DNA from: Brevundimonas diminuta
GTDB lineage: Bacteria > Pseudomonadota > Alphaproteobacteria > Caulobacterales > Caulobacteraceae
Assembly: GCF_022654015.1 (NCBI RefSeq)
Contig: NZ_CP073063.1
Location: 2,873,501-2,937,500 of the forward strand
DNA: 64,000 bases
Direction: 5' to 3'
In this document: positions 54,714 through 64,000 of the stretch, one piece after another
Position numbering within the stretch: position 1 is the first letter of the stretch
How the letters are laid out: every line of letters begins with the position of its first letter
The notes under the pieces: model-generated
What the model was told of the DNA's origin: nothing
What the model saw: only the letters and a program-made list of their open reading frames with translations
Database searches by the model: none
Position numbers and translations under genes: made by a program

Positions 54714-55004
54714 TCAGTCGCCGCCACCCCCGCCGCCGCCGTCACAGCCGCTGTCCCCGCTGCAATCCGAGCCGCTGGGCTGGGACGTATCCGATGACGG
54801 CATGACGGCGCCGCCGTCTGATCCGCCGCCCTTTTTGGCCTTCATGTTCGCCGCCCCCATCAGAGCCACGCCGAACCCTGATCCGATGGCCGTGCCCAGG
54901 GCGAGACCCATGCCGACGTTGTCCAGAGCCACGCCCAGCGCCACGCCGATCGACAGGCCCATGCCGATCCCGATCGGCAGGAAGGCCGCGTTCTTGTTCG
55001 TCAT
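54714..55004 (-). CDS. Gly-rich-tailed membrane protein, 96 aa (unknown)
   Basis: MTNKNAAFLPIGIGMGLSIGVALGVALDNVG opens a 96-residue protein with two glycine-rich hydrophobic helices (about 9-28 and 30-50), then a Lys-rich turn. The disordered Ser/Asp/Cys/Gly tail ends in a run of seven Gly and Asp. AAGGGGAG sits 6 bases before the ATG at 55004; an ATG two codons earlier touches the ribosome site and is too close. The GxxxG spacing (GIGMGLSIGVALG) suggests helix packing. No family recognised. Divergent from trxB. Confidence 0.75.
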   Translation of the reverse strand: MTNKNAAFLPIGIGMGLSIGVALGVALDNVGMGLALGTAIGSGFGVALMGAANMKAKKGGGSDGGAVMPSSDTSQPSGSDCSGDSGCDGGGGGGGD

Positions 55005-55073
55005 CCCCATCTCCCCTTCATGTCGGGCGAGACTAGCATCGCGCAAACGGGAATCACCGCCTAAATAGGAGCC

Positions 55074-56081
55074 ATGACCCAAGCTCGTACCGTTCGCGTC
55101 GCCATCATCGGTTCCGGTCCCGCCGGCTGGACCGCCGCCATCTACGCCGCCCGCGCCTCGCTGAACCCCGTCGTCATCGCCGGCATCCAGCCTGGCGGCC
55201 AGCTGACCATCACTACCGACGTCGAGAACTATCCCGGCTTCGCCGACACCATTCAGGGCCCCTGGCTGATGGAGCAGATGCAGGCCCAGGCCCTGCATGT
55301 CGGGACCGAGGTCATCCACGACATCGTGGTCTCCGCCGACCTGTCGCAACGCCCGTTCCGCCTGAAGCTGGACAGCGGCGAGGAGATGCTGGCCGAGACC
55401 GTCATCATCTCCACGGGCGCCCAGGCCAAATGGCTGGGGCTTGAGAGCGAGGCCGCCTATCAGGGCTTCGGCGTCTCGGCCTGCGCCACCTGCGACGGCT
55501 TCTTCTATCGCGGCAAGGAGGTCGTGGTCGTGGGCGGCGGCAACACCGCCGTCGAAGAGGCGCTGTTCCTGACCAACTTCGCCTCCAAGGTCACGGTCGT
55601 TCACCGCCGCGACGAGTTCCGCGCCGAGAAGATCCTGCAGGACCGGCTATTCGCCCACCCCAAGGTGGAGGTGATCTGGAACTCGGCGATCGAGGAGATC
55701 GTCGGCGTTGTGGACGGCATAGCCAGGAACGTCACCGGCGTTCGGCTCAAGAACGTCCAGGACGGCTCGACCCGGGAAATCCCCGCCGACGGCGTCTTCA
55801 TCGCCATCGGTCACGCCCCGTCGTCGGAACTGTTCAAGGGCCAGCTGGAGACCAACGCCGGCGGCTATCTGCGGGTCAAGCCCGGCACGGCCTCGACCGA
55901 GATCGAAGGCGTCTGGGCCGCCGGCGACGTGACGGACGATGTCTACCGCCAGGCGGTGACCGCCGCCGGCATGGGCTGTATGGCCGCGCTGGAAGTCAGC
56001 CGCTTCCTCGCCGAGGAAGACCACGCCAAGGCGCACCACCCTATCAGCCACGCCGAGGCGGAAAAGATCGGGGTCTGGTGA
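55074..56081 (+). CDS. trxB: Thioredoxin reductase
   Basis: FAD/NADPH disulfide reductase that keeps thioredoxin reduced. 335 residues, low-molecular-weight bacterial type. FAD motif VAIIGSGPAGWTAAIYAARA at ~9-28; redox-active CATC with Cys137 and Cys140 (VSACATCDGFFYRG). NADPH motif VVVVGGGNTAVEEA at ~155-168, with VVHRRDEFRAEK giving NADPH specificity, and VWAAGDVTDDVYRQAVTAAG near the end. Convergent with the aldo/keto reductase gene (20-base gap). Complete. Confidence 0.97.
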   Translation: MTQARTVRVAIIGSGPAGWTAAIYAARASLNPVVIAGIQPGGQLTITTDVENYPGFADTIQGPWLMEQMQAQALHVGTEVIHDIVVSADLSQRPFRLKLDSGEEMLAETVIISTGAQAKWLGLESEAAYQGFGVSACATCDGFFYRGKEVVVVGGGNTAVEEALFLTNFASKVTVVHRRDEFRAEKILQDRLFAHPKVEVIWNSAIEEIVGVVDGIARNVTGVRLKNVQDGSTREIPADGVFIAIGHAPSSELFKGQLETNAGGYLRVKPGTASTEIEGVWAAGDVTDDVYRQAVTAAGMGCMAALEVSRFLAEEDHAKAHHPISHAEAEKIGVW

Positions 56082-56100
56082 CCCCGATCCTACGCAATCA

Positions 56101-57057
56101 TTAGGCCGAGGCCTCCGTCAGTTCCGCCAGATCCGCATCCGACAGTGTGAGGGTCGCCGCCTTCAGCGTGTCGGCCAGCTGTTCGGTCGAGGTGGCGCTG
56201 ACGATCGGGGCCGTCACGCCCGGCTGGGCCAGCAGCCAGGCCAAGGCGACTTGGGCGGAGGTGGCCTCGTTCTTCTGAGCCACCGCATCCAGAACCGCCA
56301 GGATGCGCACGCCACGCTCGTCGAACTTGTCCTTCAGCATGCCCTCGCGCTTGGTCCCGGCGATCTGATCGACGGTCTTGTATTTGCCGGTCAGGAAGCC
56401 GCTCTCCAGGCTGAAATAGGTGATGACGCCCAGGCCCTTCTGGACAGCCAAGTCCTGCAACCCGCCCTCGAAGGTGTCGCGGCTGTAGAGGTTGTAGTGC
56501 GGCTGGATCGTCGCATAGGCGGCCAGACCCTCGCGCTGCGAGATGTCCAGAGCTTCGGACACCTGTTCGGCCGAATGGTTGGACGTGCCGATGGCGCGCA
56601 CCTTGCCGGTCTGCACCAGCTTATCCAGCGCGCGCAGCGTCTCTTCCTGCGGCGTGTTCGGATCGGGCCAGTGGGTCTGATACAGGTCGATGTAGTCGGT
56701 CTGGAGCCGGCGCAGCGACGCCTCGACCGCCGTCTCGATCCAGGCCGACGACAGGTCGTTGTGGCCCTGCCCCATGTCCGATCCGACCTTGGTCAGGATC
56801 TTCACGTCGTCGCGCCGGCCGCGCGCCTTCAGCCACTTGCCGATGATCGTCTCGCTCTCACCGCCGGAATGGCCCGGAACCCAGCGCGAATAGACGTCGG
56901 CGGTGTCGATGGCGTCAAAGCCGGCCTCGACGAAGGCGTCCAGGAGGGCGAATGACGTCGCCTCGTCCGCCGTCCAGCCAAAGACGTTGCCGCCGGACAC
57001 CAGCGGGGCGATGTCCAGGCCGCTTGAGCCGAGCTTGCGTTTGGGAAGGGTTGTCAT
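56101..57057 (-). CDS. Aldo/keto reductase
   Basis: NAD(P)H-dependent (beta/alpha)8-barrel oxidoreductase of 318 residues. The start at 57057 (MTTLPKRKLGSSGLDIAPLV) is the canonical one; an earlier in-frame Met adds a Cys/Arg-rich stretch. The catalytic segment FDAIDTADVYSRWVPGHSGG contains Asp and Tyr; Lys is in KILTKVGSDMGQGHN and His in YQTHWPDPNTPQEE. It belongs to the YajO/perakine-like group that handles sugars and quinones. Monocistronic. Confidence 0.94.
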   Translation of the reverse strand: MTTLPKRKLGSSGLDIAPLVSGGNVFGWTADEATSFALLDAFVEAGFDAIDTADVYSRWVPGHSGGESETIIGKWLKARGRRDDVKILTKVGSDMGQGHNDLSSAWIETAVEASLRRLQTDYIDLYQTHWPDPNTPQEETLRALDKLVQTGKVRAIGTSNHSAEQVSEALDISQREGLAAYATIQPHYNLYSRDTFEGGLQDLAVQKGLGVITYFSLESGFLTGKYKTVDQIAGTKREGMLKDKFDERGVRILAVLDAVAQKNEATSAQVALAWLLAQPGVTAPIVSATSTEQLADTLKAATLTLSDADLAELTEASA

Positions 57058-57126
57058 GGGGAGGTCTCCTCTGGGGAGCCCTCGACATATGCCGCATCGC
57101 TGCGACCGCAACCGCCTCGGCGGCGG

Positions 57127-57534
57127 TCAGCCGAAGAGTTGAAGACCCGGCGGCGCGTAATCGACCGGCTGCCCCTGGCGACGACGCAGGGCATAGTCCA
57201 CGGCGGTCTGGACGGCATGCTCGTCCGTTGGCTTGGACAGCACGCCGATGGTGCCGGCCACGCCCTCGCGCACCATGCCGGGATTGGCCGTCATGAACAG
57301 GACGGAGACGCCCATGTCCTGGCCCAGTTCTCGGCCCAGGTTGATGCCTGTCGGACCATCGGACAGGTGGATGTCGACCAGCGCCAGATCGACGTCGTTC
57401 TCGCGCACCAGATCGCGCGCGGCCTGTGCGGTCGCGGCGACGCCCAAGACCTCGTGGCCGAGGTCTTCCAGGACGAACCTAAGCTCCATCGCAACGAGAG
57501 CTTCGTCTTCGATGATGAGGATACGCGCAGTCAT
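57127..57534 (-). CDS. Single-domain response regulator
   Basis: A 135-residue receiver protein with no output domain. Acid pocket Glu9/Asp10; phosphoacceptor Asp54 in LALVDIHLSDG; switch Thr82 in VLFMTANPG; Lys101 in GVLSKPTDE. It lies 63 bases downstream of the HWE kinase on the same strand and is its likely partner. It does not carry the FATGUY sequence of the general-stress single-domain regulators. It could relay phosphate to a histidine phosphotransferase. Confidence 0.92.
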   Translation of the reverse strand: MTARILIIEDEALVAMELRFVLEDLGHEVLGVAATAQAARDLVRENDVDLALVDIHLSDGPTGINLGRELGQDMGVSVLFMTANPGMVREGVAGTIGVLSKPTDEHAVQTAVDYALRRRQGQPVDYAPPGLQLFG

Positions 57535-57597
57535 GGCTCGATCGGGTGTTCGGGAACGTACGTAACGTCAGTGTGAGGGATAGGTTTCAATAGAGGA

Positions 57598-59577
57598 CTA
57601 ACTTGAATATCCGCCTGCCGCGCGCCGCCTGGACAAGGCCGTCGCCGGCAGATCCACAATGACCTGAAGCCCCTCTGGCCGCCATTCGCGCGACAGCCGA
57701 CCGCCCAGCTGTCCCTCGACTGATAGACTGGCCAGGGAGGAGCCGAAGCCGGTGCGCTGCGGCATGCCCTGGATGACCGGACCGCCTGTTTCCGACCAGG
57801 TCAGGACGAAACGATCCTCTTGTCGTTCTGTGTTGAGCGTCACGACGCCCCCGCGCTCGGACAGGGCGCCGTATTTGGCGGCGTTGGTGGCCAGCTCATG
57901 GAACAGAAGCGCCACGGAGGTCGCCGCCTGATCATCAAAGACCGCGTCCTCGCCCCGGATCACGACGCGTGCTTTTCCGGTTTCGTCCACATAGGCCTGG
58001 AACAGGTCGGACAGGAAAGAATGCAGGGTCGTTGCGCCGATTGTGGGCTTGGACGTTTCGGTGTGCGGCCTAACGAACTCATGCGCACGGGCCAAGGCGG
58101 CGATCCGCGTGCGCAGCGAGGCCGCAAACGCCTTGGCCTCCGGATACTGGCGCGCCGACAGGGCGACCAGGGCGGTGACCACGGCGAAGATGTTCTTGAT
58201 CCGGTGGCTCAGCTCTTGGCTGACCAGTTCGCGGCCCTGCTCCAGCCGCTTCAACTCATCGATATCGGTCAGGGTGCCGAACCAGCGGGTGATCTCGCCC
58301 GCCTCGTCGCGGATCGCCACCGCGCGGCCCAGCGTCCAGCGATAGACGCCGCTGTGATGCTTCAGCCGGTATTCGATCTCATAGGGCTCGCCGGTTTCCA
58401 GCGAGTTGCGCCACACCGCCCAAGCCCGCTCGCGGTCATCGGCGTGGAACATGTCGTTCCAGCCTTCGCCGTCCGTCGAACCCAGCGGCACGCCCGTGAA
58501 TTCGTACCAGCGGGCATTATAGTAGTCGTGAAAACCGTCCGGCAGGGTGGACCACACCATCTGCGGCATGGCGTCCGCCAAGACCCGGAACCGGCTCTCG
58601 CTTTCGCTCAACGCGACCGCGATCTCGGCGAGATCCGTCTCGATGGTCTTTCGTTCGGTGATGTCCACCGCGACGCCAGGGAAGCGGATCGGCTTACCCT
58701 CCGCGTCGAAATAAACCTGCCCGCGCGCCAGAACCCAACGCACGTCATCGCCCTGGCCCAGACGATATTCGCTGACGAAGACGCCGTCGCCCGTCATGGC
58801 TCGGTCGATCTCGTCGGCGACGCGTTGGGCGTCGTCGGGATGGACGTTGCTTGTGAAAACCTCGATGGCCGCGCCCTCGCGCGCCGCTTCGGGATCCACG
58901 CCGTACATGCGAGCAAAGCGTTCGTCGGCGATCACGCGGTTCTCAGGAATGTCCCAGTCCCAGGCCCCGACATAGGCCGAGGCCTCCATCGCCAGCCGCG
59001 CGGTGCGGTCGCTCAGGTCGCGGTCCAACAACGCGCGACGCAACTCCAGTTGCGTCATCACCTGATGCGCCAGGGTCTTGAGCGCCATCAACTGAAGCTC
59101 GGTCAGACCTTGCGGGCGCGGCTTGTCATCCAGAACGCATAGGGCGCCCAGCGGCACGCCGTCGGGCGTCCTCAGCGGATAGCCGGCATAGAAGCGGATG
59201 TGCGGCGCGCCCGTCACCAGATCATTGTCGATGAAGCGGTCATCCTGCATCGCGTCGGGGATGACCATGACGTCGTCGCCCAGCATGGCGTGGGCGCAGA
59301 ACGACAGCGGCCGCGGCGTTTCGCGCACGCCCAGACCGACCTCGGACTTGAACCACTGACGCTGGGAATCGACCAGACTGACGGCGGCCATCGGCGCTTC
59401 GCAGATGCGCGCAGCGAGTGACGCCAGATCGTCGAACGACCCTTCGGGCGTCGTGTCCAGCACGCCGTAGCTCGTCAGGGCCTTCAGACGGTCGGCTTCG
59501 TCCCACCTCGGACAATCGACTTCGGGGTGGGTCAAGCAGGCGTCCTCGCTGGGCCGGTCAGGTCCGGCCATCGACAT
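57598..59577 (-). CDS. GAF-PAS-PAS HWE-family sensor histidine kinase
   Basis: Cytosolic sensor kinase of 659 residues from the Met at 59577 (a longer reading from 59646 overlaps the next gene). GAF ~30-170 (LTSYGVLDTTPEGSFDDLAS, then ICEAPMAAVSLVD). PAS1 ~190-315 (YVGAWDWDIPENRVIADERF). PAS2 ~330-450 (VLADAMPQMVWSTLPDG, then YYNARWYEFTGVP). The HWE kinase core has phospho-His458 in ELSHRIKNIFAVV, the N-box HELATNAAKYGAL and the WSE of the family. No membrane segments. A cytoplasmic signal such as light or redox cofactor bound by PAS is possible; no flavin-type Cys motif is seen. The response regulator follows. Confidence 0.93.
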   Translation of the reverse strand: MSMAGPDRPSEDACLTHPEVDCPRWDEADRLKALTSYGVLDTTPEGSFDDLASLAARICEAPMAAVSLVDSQRQWFKSEVGLGVRETPRPLSFCAHAMLGDDVMVIPDAMQDDRFIDNDLVTGAPHIRFYAGYPLRTPDGVPLGALCVLDDKPRPQGLTELQLMALKTLAHQVMTQLELRRALLDRDLSDRTARLAMEASAYVGAWDWDIPENRVIADERFARMYGVDPEAAREGAAIEVFTSNVHPDDAQRVADEIDRAMTGDGVFVSEYRLGQGDDVRWVLARGQVYFDAEGKPIRFPGVAVDITERKTIETDLAEIAVALSESESRFRVLADAMPQMVWSTLPDGFHDYYNARWYEFTGVPLGSTDGEGWNDMFHADDRERAWAVWRNSLETGEPYEIEYRLKHHSGVYRWTLGRAVAIRDEAGEITRWFGTLTDIDELKRLEQGRELVSQELSHRIKNIFAVVTALVALSARQYPEAKAFAASLRTRIAALARAHEFVRPHTETSKPTIGATTLHSFLSDLFQAYVDETGKARVVIRGEDAVFDDQAATSVALLFHELATNAAKYGALSERGGVVTLNTERQEDRFVLTWSETGGPVIQGMPQRTGFGSSLASLSVEGQLGGRLSREWRPEGLQVIVDLPATALSRRRAAGGYSS

Positions 59578-59614
59578 CAATGCTTGGAGTGGCGAAGCGT
59601 TGCAATGCAGGATG

Positions 59615-60796
59615 TCAGTTCGCGGGGCGACCGACTTCCTCCACATCCATCGTCGTGACGCCTGTGGGCGCCGGGGCGGCGGGTTTGGTCGACGATGCTG
59701 GCCGCTCCAGAGCGTTCAGGCGCGCGTTGATGGCCGCAACCTCGTCACGCGTGGGCAGGCGGCGACCGCCCAGGCTGACCACGCCGACGACCCGCTGCTG
59801 ACCATCGATCTCGACCGTCTTCAACGGCGCGTCCTTGACCGGCGCATCGGGATCGGCGCCGCCGGTTGCGGAGCCGGCCGCGATCGTCATGCGCGGACGC
59901 GAGAAGCGCGCCTCGTCGATCGCCGGCTCGCGCCCATTGTAGGTTTTGCTAAAGGCGGCCGTTTCGCCATAGACGCCCTTCCAACGATAGAAGATGTGCG
60001 CGCCGATCTGCGTCACCTTGGCCACCGTCGGCGCCCACCAAGGATGCACATAGTCGGCGTGATAGTGGGTGGCGGTGCCGACGTCCTGAGCCACGGCGCC
60101 GTTCAGCGCCCGCTCCGCCACCTTGCGCGCCCGCTCCCACGCCCAGCCGACCGGCGCCTGGCCCAGCGAGCCGTCGCAGGTGAAGCTGAACTGACAGCCC
60201 GTGACGCGCTCGGCGCCCTCGAACACCACGCCGCAGACGGTGTTGGCGTAGTTCGGATCGCGCACGCGGTTCAGGACCACCTGAGCCACGCCCGCCTGGC
60301 CGTTGTCCGGCTCCAGCGCCGCCTCGTAATAGACGGCCTGGGTCAGGCAGCGCAAAGCCCGCCTGCGATCCTCGGCGCTACCCTTGAACACGAACGGCAA
60401 GGCGGGACGCAGCGCGCCTGACGCGGGCGCCATGGCCGCGTTCAGACGTTGGGCCTCAAGGCCGCTCTTGCCCGGTTCCAGACCCGGCTTTCCGGCCAGC
60501 GTCAGGCTCTCCCAACCCGGCGTCAGCCCGTAAAGGGCCGGTTGCAGAAGGTTCGGATCATGACGCATGGCCACCGCCAGTTGCGACGGCGTCAGTCGCC
60601 CCTTAATTGCCGCCAGCCCGCCCGCGCCGAGATCGCCGCCGGTGATGCGCGAGACCGCCTCAGCGGTCCGGTCCATATCGGGGCGCACGCTGGACCCTGC
60701 CGCCATGGCGACGCCCAGCACCGCGCCGGCCGCGGGCAAGGCCGCCGCCGAACGCCGCAGCGCCTTCCACATCGTCTTCCAGGGCAACCGGGTCAT
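59615..60796 (-). CDS. SleB-type cell-wall hydrolase (Hydrolase_2)
   Basis: A 393-residue envelope protein with an N-terminal helix (ALPAAGAVLGVAMAAGSSV) that may be an uncleaved anchor or signal. The Hydrolase_2/SleB peptidoglycan hydrolase domain lies at ~145-280: LTQAVYYEAALEPDNGQAGVAQVVLNR, then FEGAERVTGCQFSFTCDG and GTATHYHADYVHPWW. The catalytic Glu is in YYEAALEPDNG. The C-terminal ~110 residues are linker-like (Ala/Pro). It would act on peptidoglycan, by family as an amidase or lytic enzyme. Divergent from the hybrid kinase, 200 bases apart. Confidence 0.92.
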   Translation of the reverse strand: MTRLPWKTMWKALRRSAAALPAAGAVLGVAMAAGSSVRPDMDRTAEAVSRITGGDLGAGGLAAIKGRLTPSQLAVAMRHDPNLLQPALYGLTPGWESLTLAGKPGLEPGKSGLEAQRLNAAMAPASGALRPALPFVFKGSAEDRRRALRCLTQAVYYEAALEPDNGQAGVAQVVLNRVRDPNYANTVCGVVFEGAERVTGCQFSFTCDGSLGQAPVGWAWERARKVAERALNGAVAQDVGTATHYHADYVHPWWAPTVAKVTQIGAHIFYRWKGVYGETAAFSKTYNGREPAIDEARFSRPRMTIAAGSATGGADPDAPVKDAPLKTVEIDGQQRVVGVVSLGGRRLPTRDEVAAINARLNALERPASSTKPAAPAPTGVTTMDVEEVGRPAN

Positions 60797-60996
60797 TCAG
60801 GGTCCAACAGCCGCGATCGGCGCAACGGCCTTTCGCTGAGATCGCGCGTCTAGTCCGACTTATAGGCCATTTTCCGGCGCCACGACGACCGCCGTTATCG
60901 CACCCCTTTGCGCGTCAGGGGTGGTCGCCCCAAACGCAAGGTGTAAAGCTATGTTCCAGCGGCGCAAACGCGTCGCTGGTGGGGCGAACCGACGAT

Positions 60997-63900
60997 ATGA
61001 GCGCAGGCGGATCGAAAGGGCGGATCGCAGGCATGGATCGCTGGCTGGTCGGCCTGGCGCGCTTGCCCGCGACCTCCGCGTCGCGTCGTCTTTTCATCGG
61101 GGTCGGCATCGCGCTCGTCGGGCTGGTGATCCGGGCCGCGGCCTCTCCGCTGTATGGCGAGGTGACCGGCTTCACCATCCTGTTGCCGGCGGTGACCCTT
61201 GCGGCTCTGGCGGCTGGCTGGACCGGCGCCTTGGCGGCGCTTTTGGTCTGCACCGGCGGCGGCTGGGCGATCGTCGCGCTGACGGCGACCGGTCGCGATG
61301 GCGTGCTTGACGCCATCGGCGGTGCGGCGACCTGGAACTTCGTTCTCGTCGGCCTGTTCATCGCGGCGGTTGGCGCGTCGCTGCGCAAGGCCCTGTCGCG
61401 GCTGAGCGAAAGCGAGACCCGGTTCCGCGAATTGGCCGATACCGCCCCCTCGCCGATCTGGCTGCTGGACGCCAAGGGCGAGTTCGAGTTCGTCAACGCC
61501 GCCGTCTTCGCCTTGCATGGGCTGGACATCGAGGCGTTGCGCGAAGGCGGCTGGAAGACAGCCGTGCACCCCGACGATCTGGAGACCGTAAAGGCGGCCG
61601 AGAAGGCCGGCGCCGCTGATCGCAAGCCGTTCCAGATGGAGGCGCGCGTTCAGGGACAGGACGGCGTCTGGCGCTGGATGCGGGCCGTCGTGCGTCCGCG
61701 CTTCGACGGGCAAGGCGCCTTCGTCGGCTATGCAGGCATTTCCTTTGACGTGACCGAAACTCACGAGGCGCTGGATGCCGCAGCGCGCGCCGCCCGACGT
61801 CAGGCCTTCCTGCTGGATCTCAGCGACCGACTGCGCGACCTGACAGATCCCGAAGACATCATGGCCGATGTGGAGAGCACCCTTGGCGCCCTGCTGGATG
61901 TCGAGCGGGTGGGCTATGGCGAGGTCGATCAGGCGGCGGGCGTCGTCTCCATGAGCCGCGACTGGACCGCCGGCGTCGAAAGCGCCCAGGGACAATTTAG
62001 CCTGAACGCCTTTGGCGAAGGTCTGATCGCGGACCTGAACGAAGGCCGCACCATCCAGATCTCAGATGTGCGCGAGGATCCTCGCACGGCGGCGGTCGCC
62101 GACGCCTTCAACGCCATCCAGACCCGCGCCCTGGTGCGCGCGCCGCTGATCCGCACCGGTCGCTTGCGCGCGTTCCTATATGTCCATTCCGCGACCCCGC
62201 GCGACTGGACCGAGGCTGAGGTCAGCCTTGTCGAGGAAGTCGCCGCGCGCACCTGGGCCGAGGTCGAGCGCGCCCGCGCGGAAAACGAGACCCGTGAGAG
62301 CGAGCAGCGGTTCCGCGCCATCGCCGACACCGCGCCGGTTCTGATCTGGGTCACGAAACAGGATCGCACGCGCGCCTTCGTCAACCGCGCCTATGTCGAT
62401 TTCCATGGCTCGGACTATCAGACCGTCCTCAACCTGGATTGGCGCGACGTGCTGCATCCTGAGGATCAGGCGCGCATTCTGGCGGAGTCCGTGAATGGAG
62501 AAGCGACGCGCGAGCCCTTTTCGATGGAGGCGCGCTATCGCCGTCACGACGGCGAATGGCGCTGGCTGAAATCCTTCTCACGTCCCCGACTGGCGGGTCA
62601 GGAGGTTGTCGGCTTCGTGGGCGTGGCGTTCGACGTGACGGACATGCGCACGGCCCAGGCGCGACTGGAGGAATCCGAGAACCGCTTCCGCACCGTCGCC
62701 GACAGTGCCCCCGCCCTGATCTGGATGAGCGACGATGCCGCCCAGATGGTGTTCGCCAACAGGCGCTACCGCACCTTCTTCGGTGTAGAGGCCGACGCGC
62801 ATCTGCCCGACAGCTGGCGAAGCCTGATCCACCCGGATGACGAAGGAGTGTTCGCCGCCGCCTTCATGCGCGCCTTCGAGGCCCGGGATCGGTTCGAGGC
62901 GCTGACGCGGATCAACCACCCGACGCTCGGCCCGCGCTGGCTGCGAACCGAAGGCGTGCCGCGCTTCGACGCCTCGGGCCTATTTCAGGGTTACGTCGGG
63001 GCCTGTCTGGATGTGACCGACGCCAAACGAGCCGAAGACGACCTCAAACGCATCAATGAACTGCTGGAAGAACGGGTCGACGAGGCCCTGATCGAAAAGG
63101 CCCAGGCCGAGGCGCAACTGGTCCACGCCCAGCGTATGGAGGCGGTCGGGCGGCTGACCGGCGGGGTCGCGCACGACTTCAACAATCTGCTGACCGTGGT
63201 GATCGGGGCGTTGGACATCATCTTGCGGAGCGAAGACGCGGCCAAGCGCAAGAAGCTGGGCGAGGCGGCTCTGGCGGCGGCGCGACGGGGCGAGAGCCTA
63301 ACGCATCAGTTGCTGGCCTTCTCGCGTCGTCAGGCGCTGCGTCCCGAGCCCATCGACCTGAACGCCCTGATCCGCGAGAGCGAACCGCTGCTGCGTCGGG
63401 CCGTCGGCGAGGCGGTGGACTTCAAGGTCAAGCTGAAGCGCGGCGGCGCGCCCGCCAATGTCGATCCGGCCCAGTTCGAAGCCGCGCTGCTGAACCTGAT
63501 CGTCAATGCGCGCGACGCCCTGGGCGATGTGACCGGAGCCAAGGGCCGACAGGCCCGCATCACCGTGCAGACGCGGGCCTGCACCGTCGAGGCCGGACAG
63601 ATCGCCGAACTGTCGGCCGGCGACTACGTCTGCGTCAGCGTCGCCGACAACGGCGAAGGCATGTCGCCGGACATCCGCGACCGGGTGTTCGAACCCTTCT
63701 TCACCACCAAGGGCGTCGGCAAGGGCACAGGCCTGGGCTTGAGCCAGGTCTATGGCTTCGCGCGCCAATCGGGCGGTGGGGTCCAGATCATCTCCGAGCC
63801 GGGCCGCGGGGCCGAAATCTGCATCTTCCTGCCGCCGCTGTCGGCGGAAGACGCCGCAGTGACGTCGAGCCTGGTCGCCGCCGATGGCGCCGCCTTGGTC

Positions 63901-64000
63901 GAGGGCGGGCGGATGTTGCTAGTGGAGGACGACGCCGGCGTCGCAGCCATCGCTCTGGAAATCCTGGAAGGCTTCGGATTGGAGGTCGATTGGGCCGAGA
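60997..64000 (+). CDS. Membrane hybrid sensor histidine kinase (3' end outside window)
   Basis: At least 1001 residues, open at the right edge. Start at 60997 or 61033 ([12 protein letters not shown]). Three or four helices at ~25-115 ([18 protein letters not shown]..., [19 protein letters not shown]). Then PAS1 ~136-255, GAF ~268-430, PAS2 ~435-555, PAS3 ~561-690, a HisKA dimer helix with phospho-His726 in [16 protein letters not shown], a HATPase domain ~805-950 ([11 protein letters not shown]-box, [25 protein letters not shown]), and a receiver domain opening [10 protein letters not shown] at ~973. The phosphoacceptor Asp of that receiver lies beyond the edge. Probable target unknown. The HKs here are separate from the HWE pair. 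Confidence 0.93.
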   Translation, partial: MSAGGSKGRIAGMDRWLVGLARLPATSASRRLFIGVGIALVGLVIRAAASPLYGEVTGFTILLPAVTLAALAAGWTGALAALLVCTGGGWAIVALTATGRDGVLDAIGGAATWNFVLVGLFIAAVGASLRKALSRLSESETRFRELADTAPSPIWLLDAKGEFEFVNAAVFALHGLDIEALREGGWKTAVHPDDLETVKAAEKAGAADRKPFQMEARVQGQDGVWRWMRAVVRPRFDGQGAFVGYAGISFDVTETHEALDAAARAARRQAFLLDLSDRLRDLTDPEDIMADVESTLGALLDVERVGYGEVDQAAGVVSMSRDWTAGVESAQGQFSLNAFGEGLIADLNEGRTIQISDVREDPRTAAVADAFNAIQTRALVRAPLIRTGRLRAFLYVHSATPRDWTEAEVSLVEEVAARTWAEVERARAENETRESEQRFRAIADTAPVLIWVTKQDRTRAFVNRAYVDFHGSDYQTVLNLDWRDVLHPEDQARILAESVNGEATREPFSMEARYRRHDGEWRWLKSFSRPRLAGQEVVGFVGVAFDVTDMRTAQARLEESENRFRTVADSAPALIWMSDDAAQMVFANRRYRTFFGVEADAHLPDSWRSLIHPDDEGVFAAAFMRAFEARDRFEALTRINHPTLGPRWLRTEGVPRFDASGLFQGYVGACLDVTDAKRAEDDLKRINELLEERVDEALIEKAQAEAQLVHAQRMEAVGRLTGGVAHDFNNLLTVVIGALDIILRSEDAAKRKKLGEAALAAARRGESLTHQLLAFSRRQALRPEPIDLNALIRESEPLLRRAVGEAVDFKVKLKRGGAPANVDPAQFEAALLNLIVNARDALGDVTGAKGRQARITVQTRACTVEAGQIAELSAGDYVCVSVADNGEGMSPDIRDRVFEPFFTTKGVGKGTGLGLSQVYGFARQSGGGVQIISEPGRGAEICIFLPPLSAEDAAVTSSLVAADGAALVEGGRMLLVEDDAGVAAIALEILEGFGLEVDWAE

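Overview
The window is a 64 kb piece of a GC-rich alphaproteobacterial chromosome, most likely from the order Caulobacterales and probably Brevundimonas-like. This is inferred from several features: the protein style and codon use, a split glyQ/glyS glycyl-tRNA synthetase, a DUF1476 ATPase-zeta-type inhibitor, the zapA - structured RNA - 5-formyltetrahydrofolate cyclo-ligase order, HWE kinases, a large TonB-dependent receptor, and hairpin-rich intergenic repeats, one holding a GANTC (CcrM-type) site. No prophage, insertion sequence, CRISPR array, rRNA or tRNA was seen. Almost all of it is core chromosome.

Layout. 1-10.9 kb (mostly minus strand): 5'-partial ppdK, a repeat-filled gap, glyS-glyQ, a secreted fasciclin protein with a clear terminator, ispE followed by a TPR protein, and ETF-quinone oxidoreductase. 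10.9-14.8 kb: a family-4-type uracil-DNA glycosylase, a lytic transglycosylase, a 43-aa membrane peptide, and a minus-strand unit of a Gdx/SugE guanidinium exporter plus a GST, preceded by what looks like a guanidine-II (mini-ykkC) riboswitch. 14.9-37.2 kb holds six purine genes, all on the plus strand: purB, purC-purS, purQ, purL and purT. Between them are a 2OG-Fe(II) oxygenase with a deoxyinosine-type DNA glycosylase, a second fasciclin (lipoprotein), a PEBP protein, an MFS pump, small acidic proteins, a DUF305 lipoprotein, a P450, a glycosyltransferase, a YmdB-type phosphodiesterase, 5-FCL, a probable 6S RNA, zapA and transketolase. 37.2-46.2 kb: a second intergenic repeat, the CstA-type transporter with its YbdD-like partner, an S41 peptidase with an SDR, a HAD hydrolase and a 1114-aa TonB receptor. 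46.3-57 kb: an RraB-like protein, carB, DUF1294, a dicarboxylate-type symporter, a GST, greA, an ELM1-family protein, trxB and an aldo/keto reductase. 57-64 kb: a HWE kinase/response-regulator pair, a SleB-type cell-wall hydrolase, and a hybrid PAS/GAF sensor kinase cut by the window end.

How the genes work together. The purine genes cover the PurSQL FGAM synthetase complex, SAICAR synthetase, adenylosuccinate lyase and the formate-dependent PurT step, with 5-FCL and transketolase supplying folate and pentose-phosphate chemistry nearby. Pyrimidine and arginine supply is represented by carB. Carbon flow at the pyruvate node is represented by PpdK and CstA. DNA base repair is represented by two UDG-superfamily enzymes. 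Envelope functions include lytic transglycosylase, SleB hydrolase, ZapA, fasciclins and the TonB receptor.

The observation most worth following is the two-hairpin ACGA-loop RNA motif in front of the Gdx-type SMR gene. Others are the UDG with two cluster-ligand positions replaced by aromatics, a structured inverted repeat in the leader of the DUF1294 gene, and a low-GC TonB-like protein gene inserted in the purine region. I found no clearly new multi-gene system. All coordinates come from reading the sequence; family names are from recognition of motifs and were not checked against any database.
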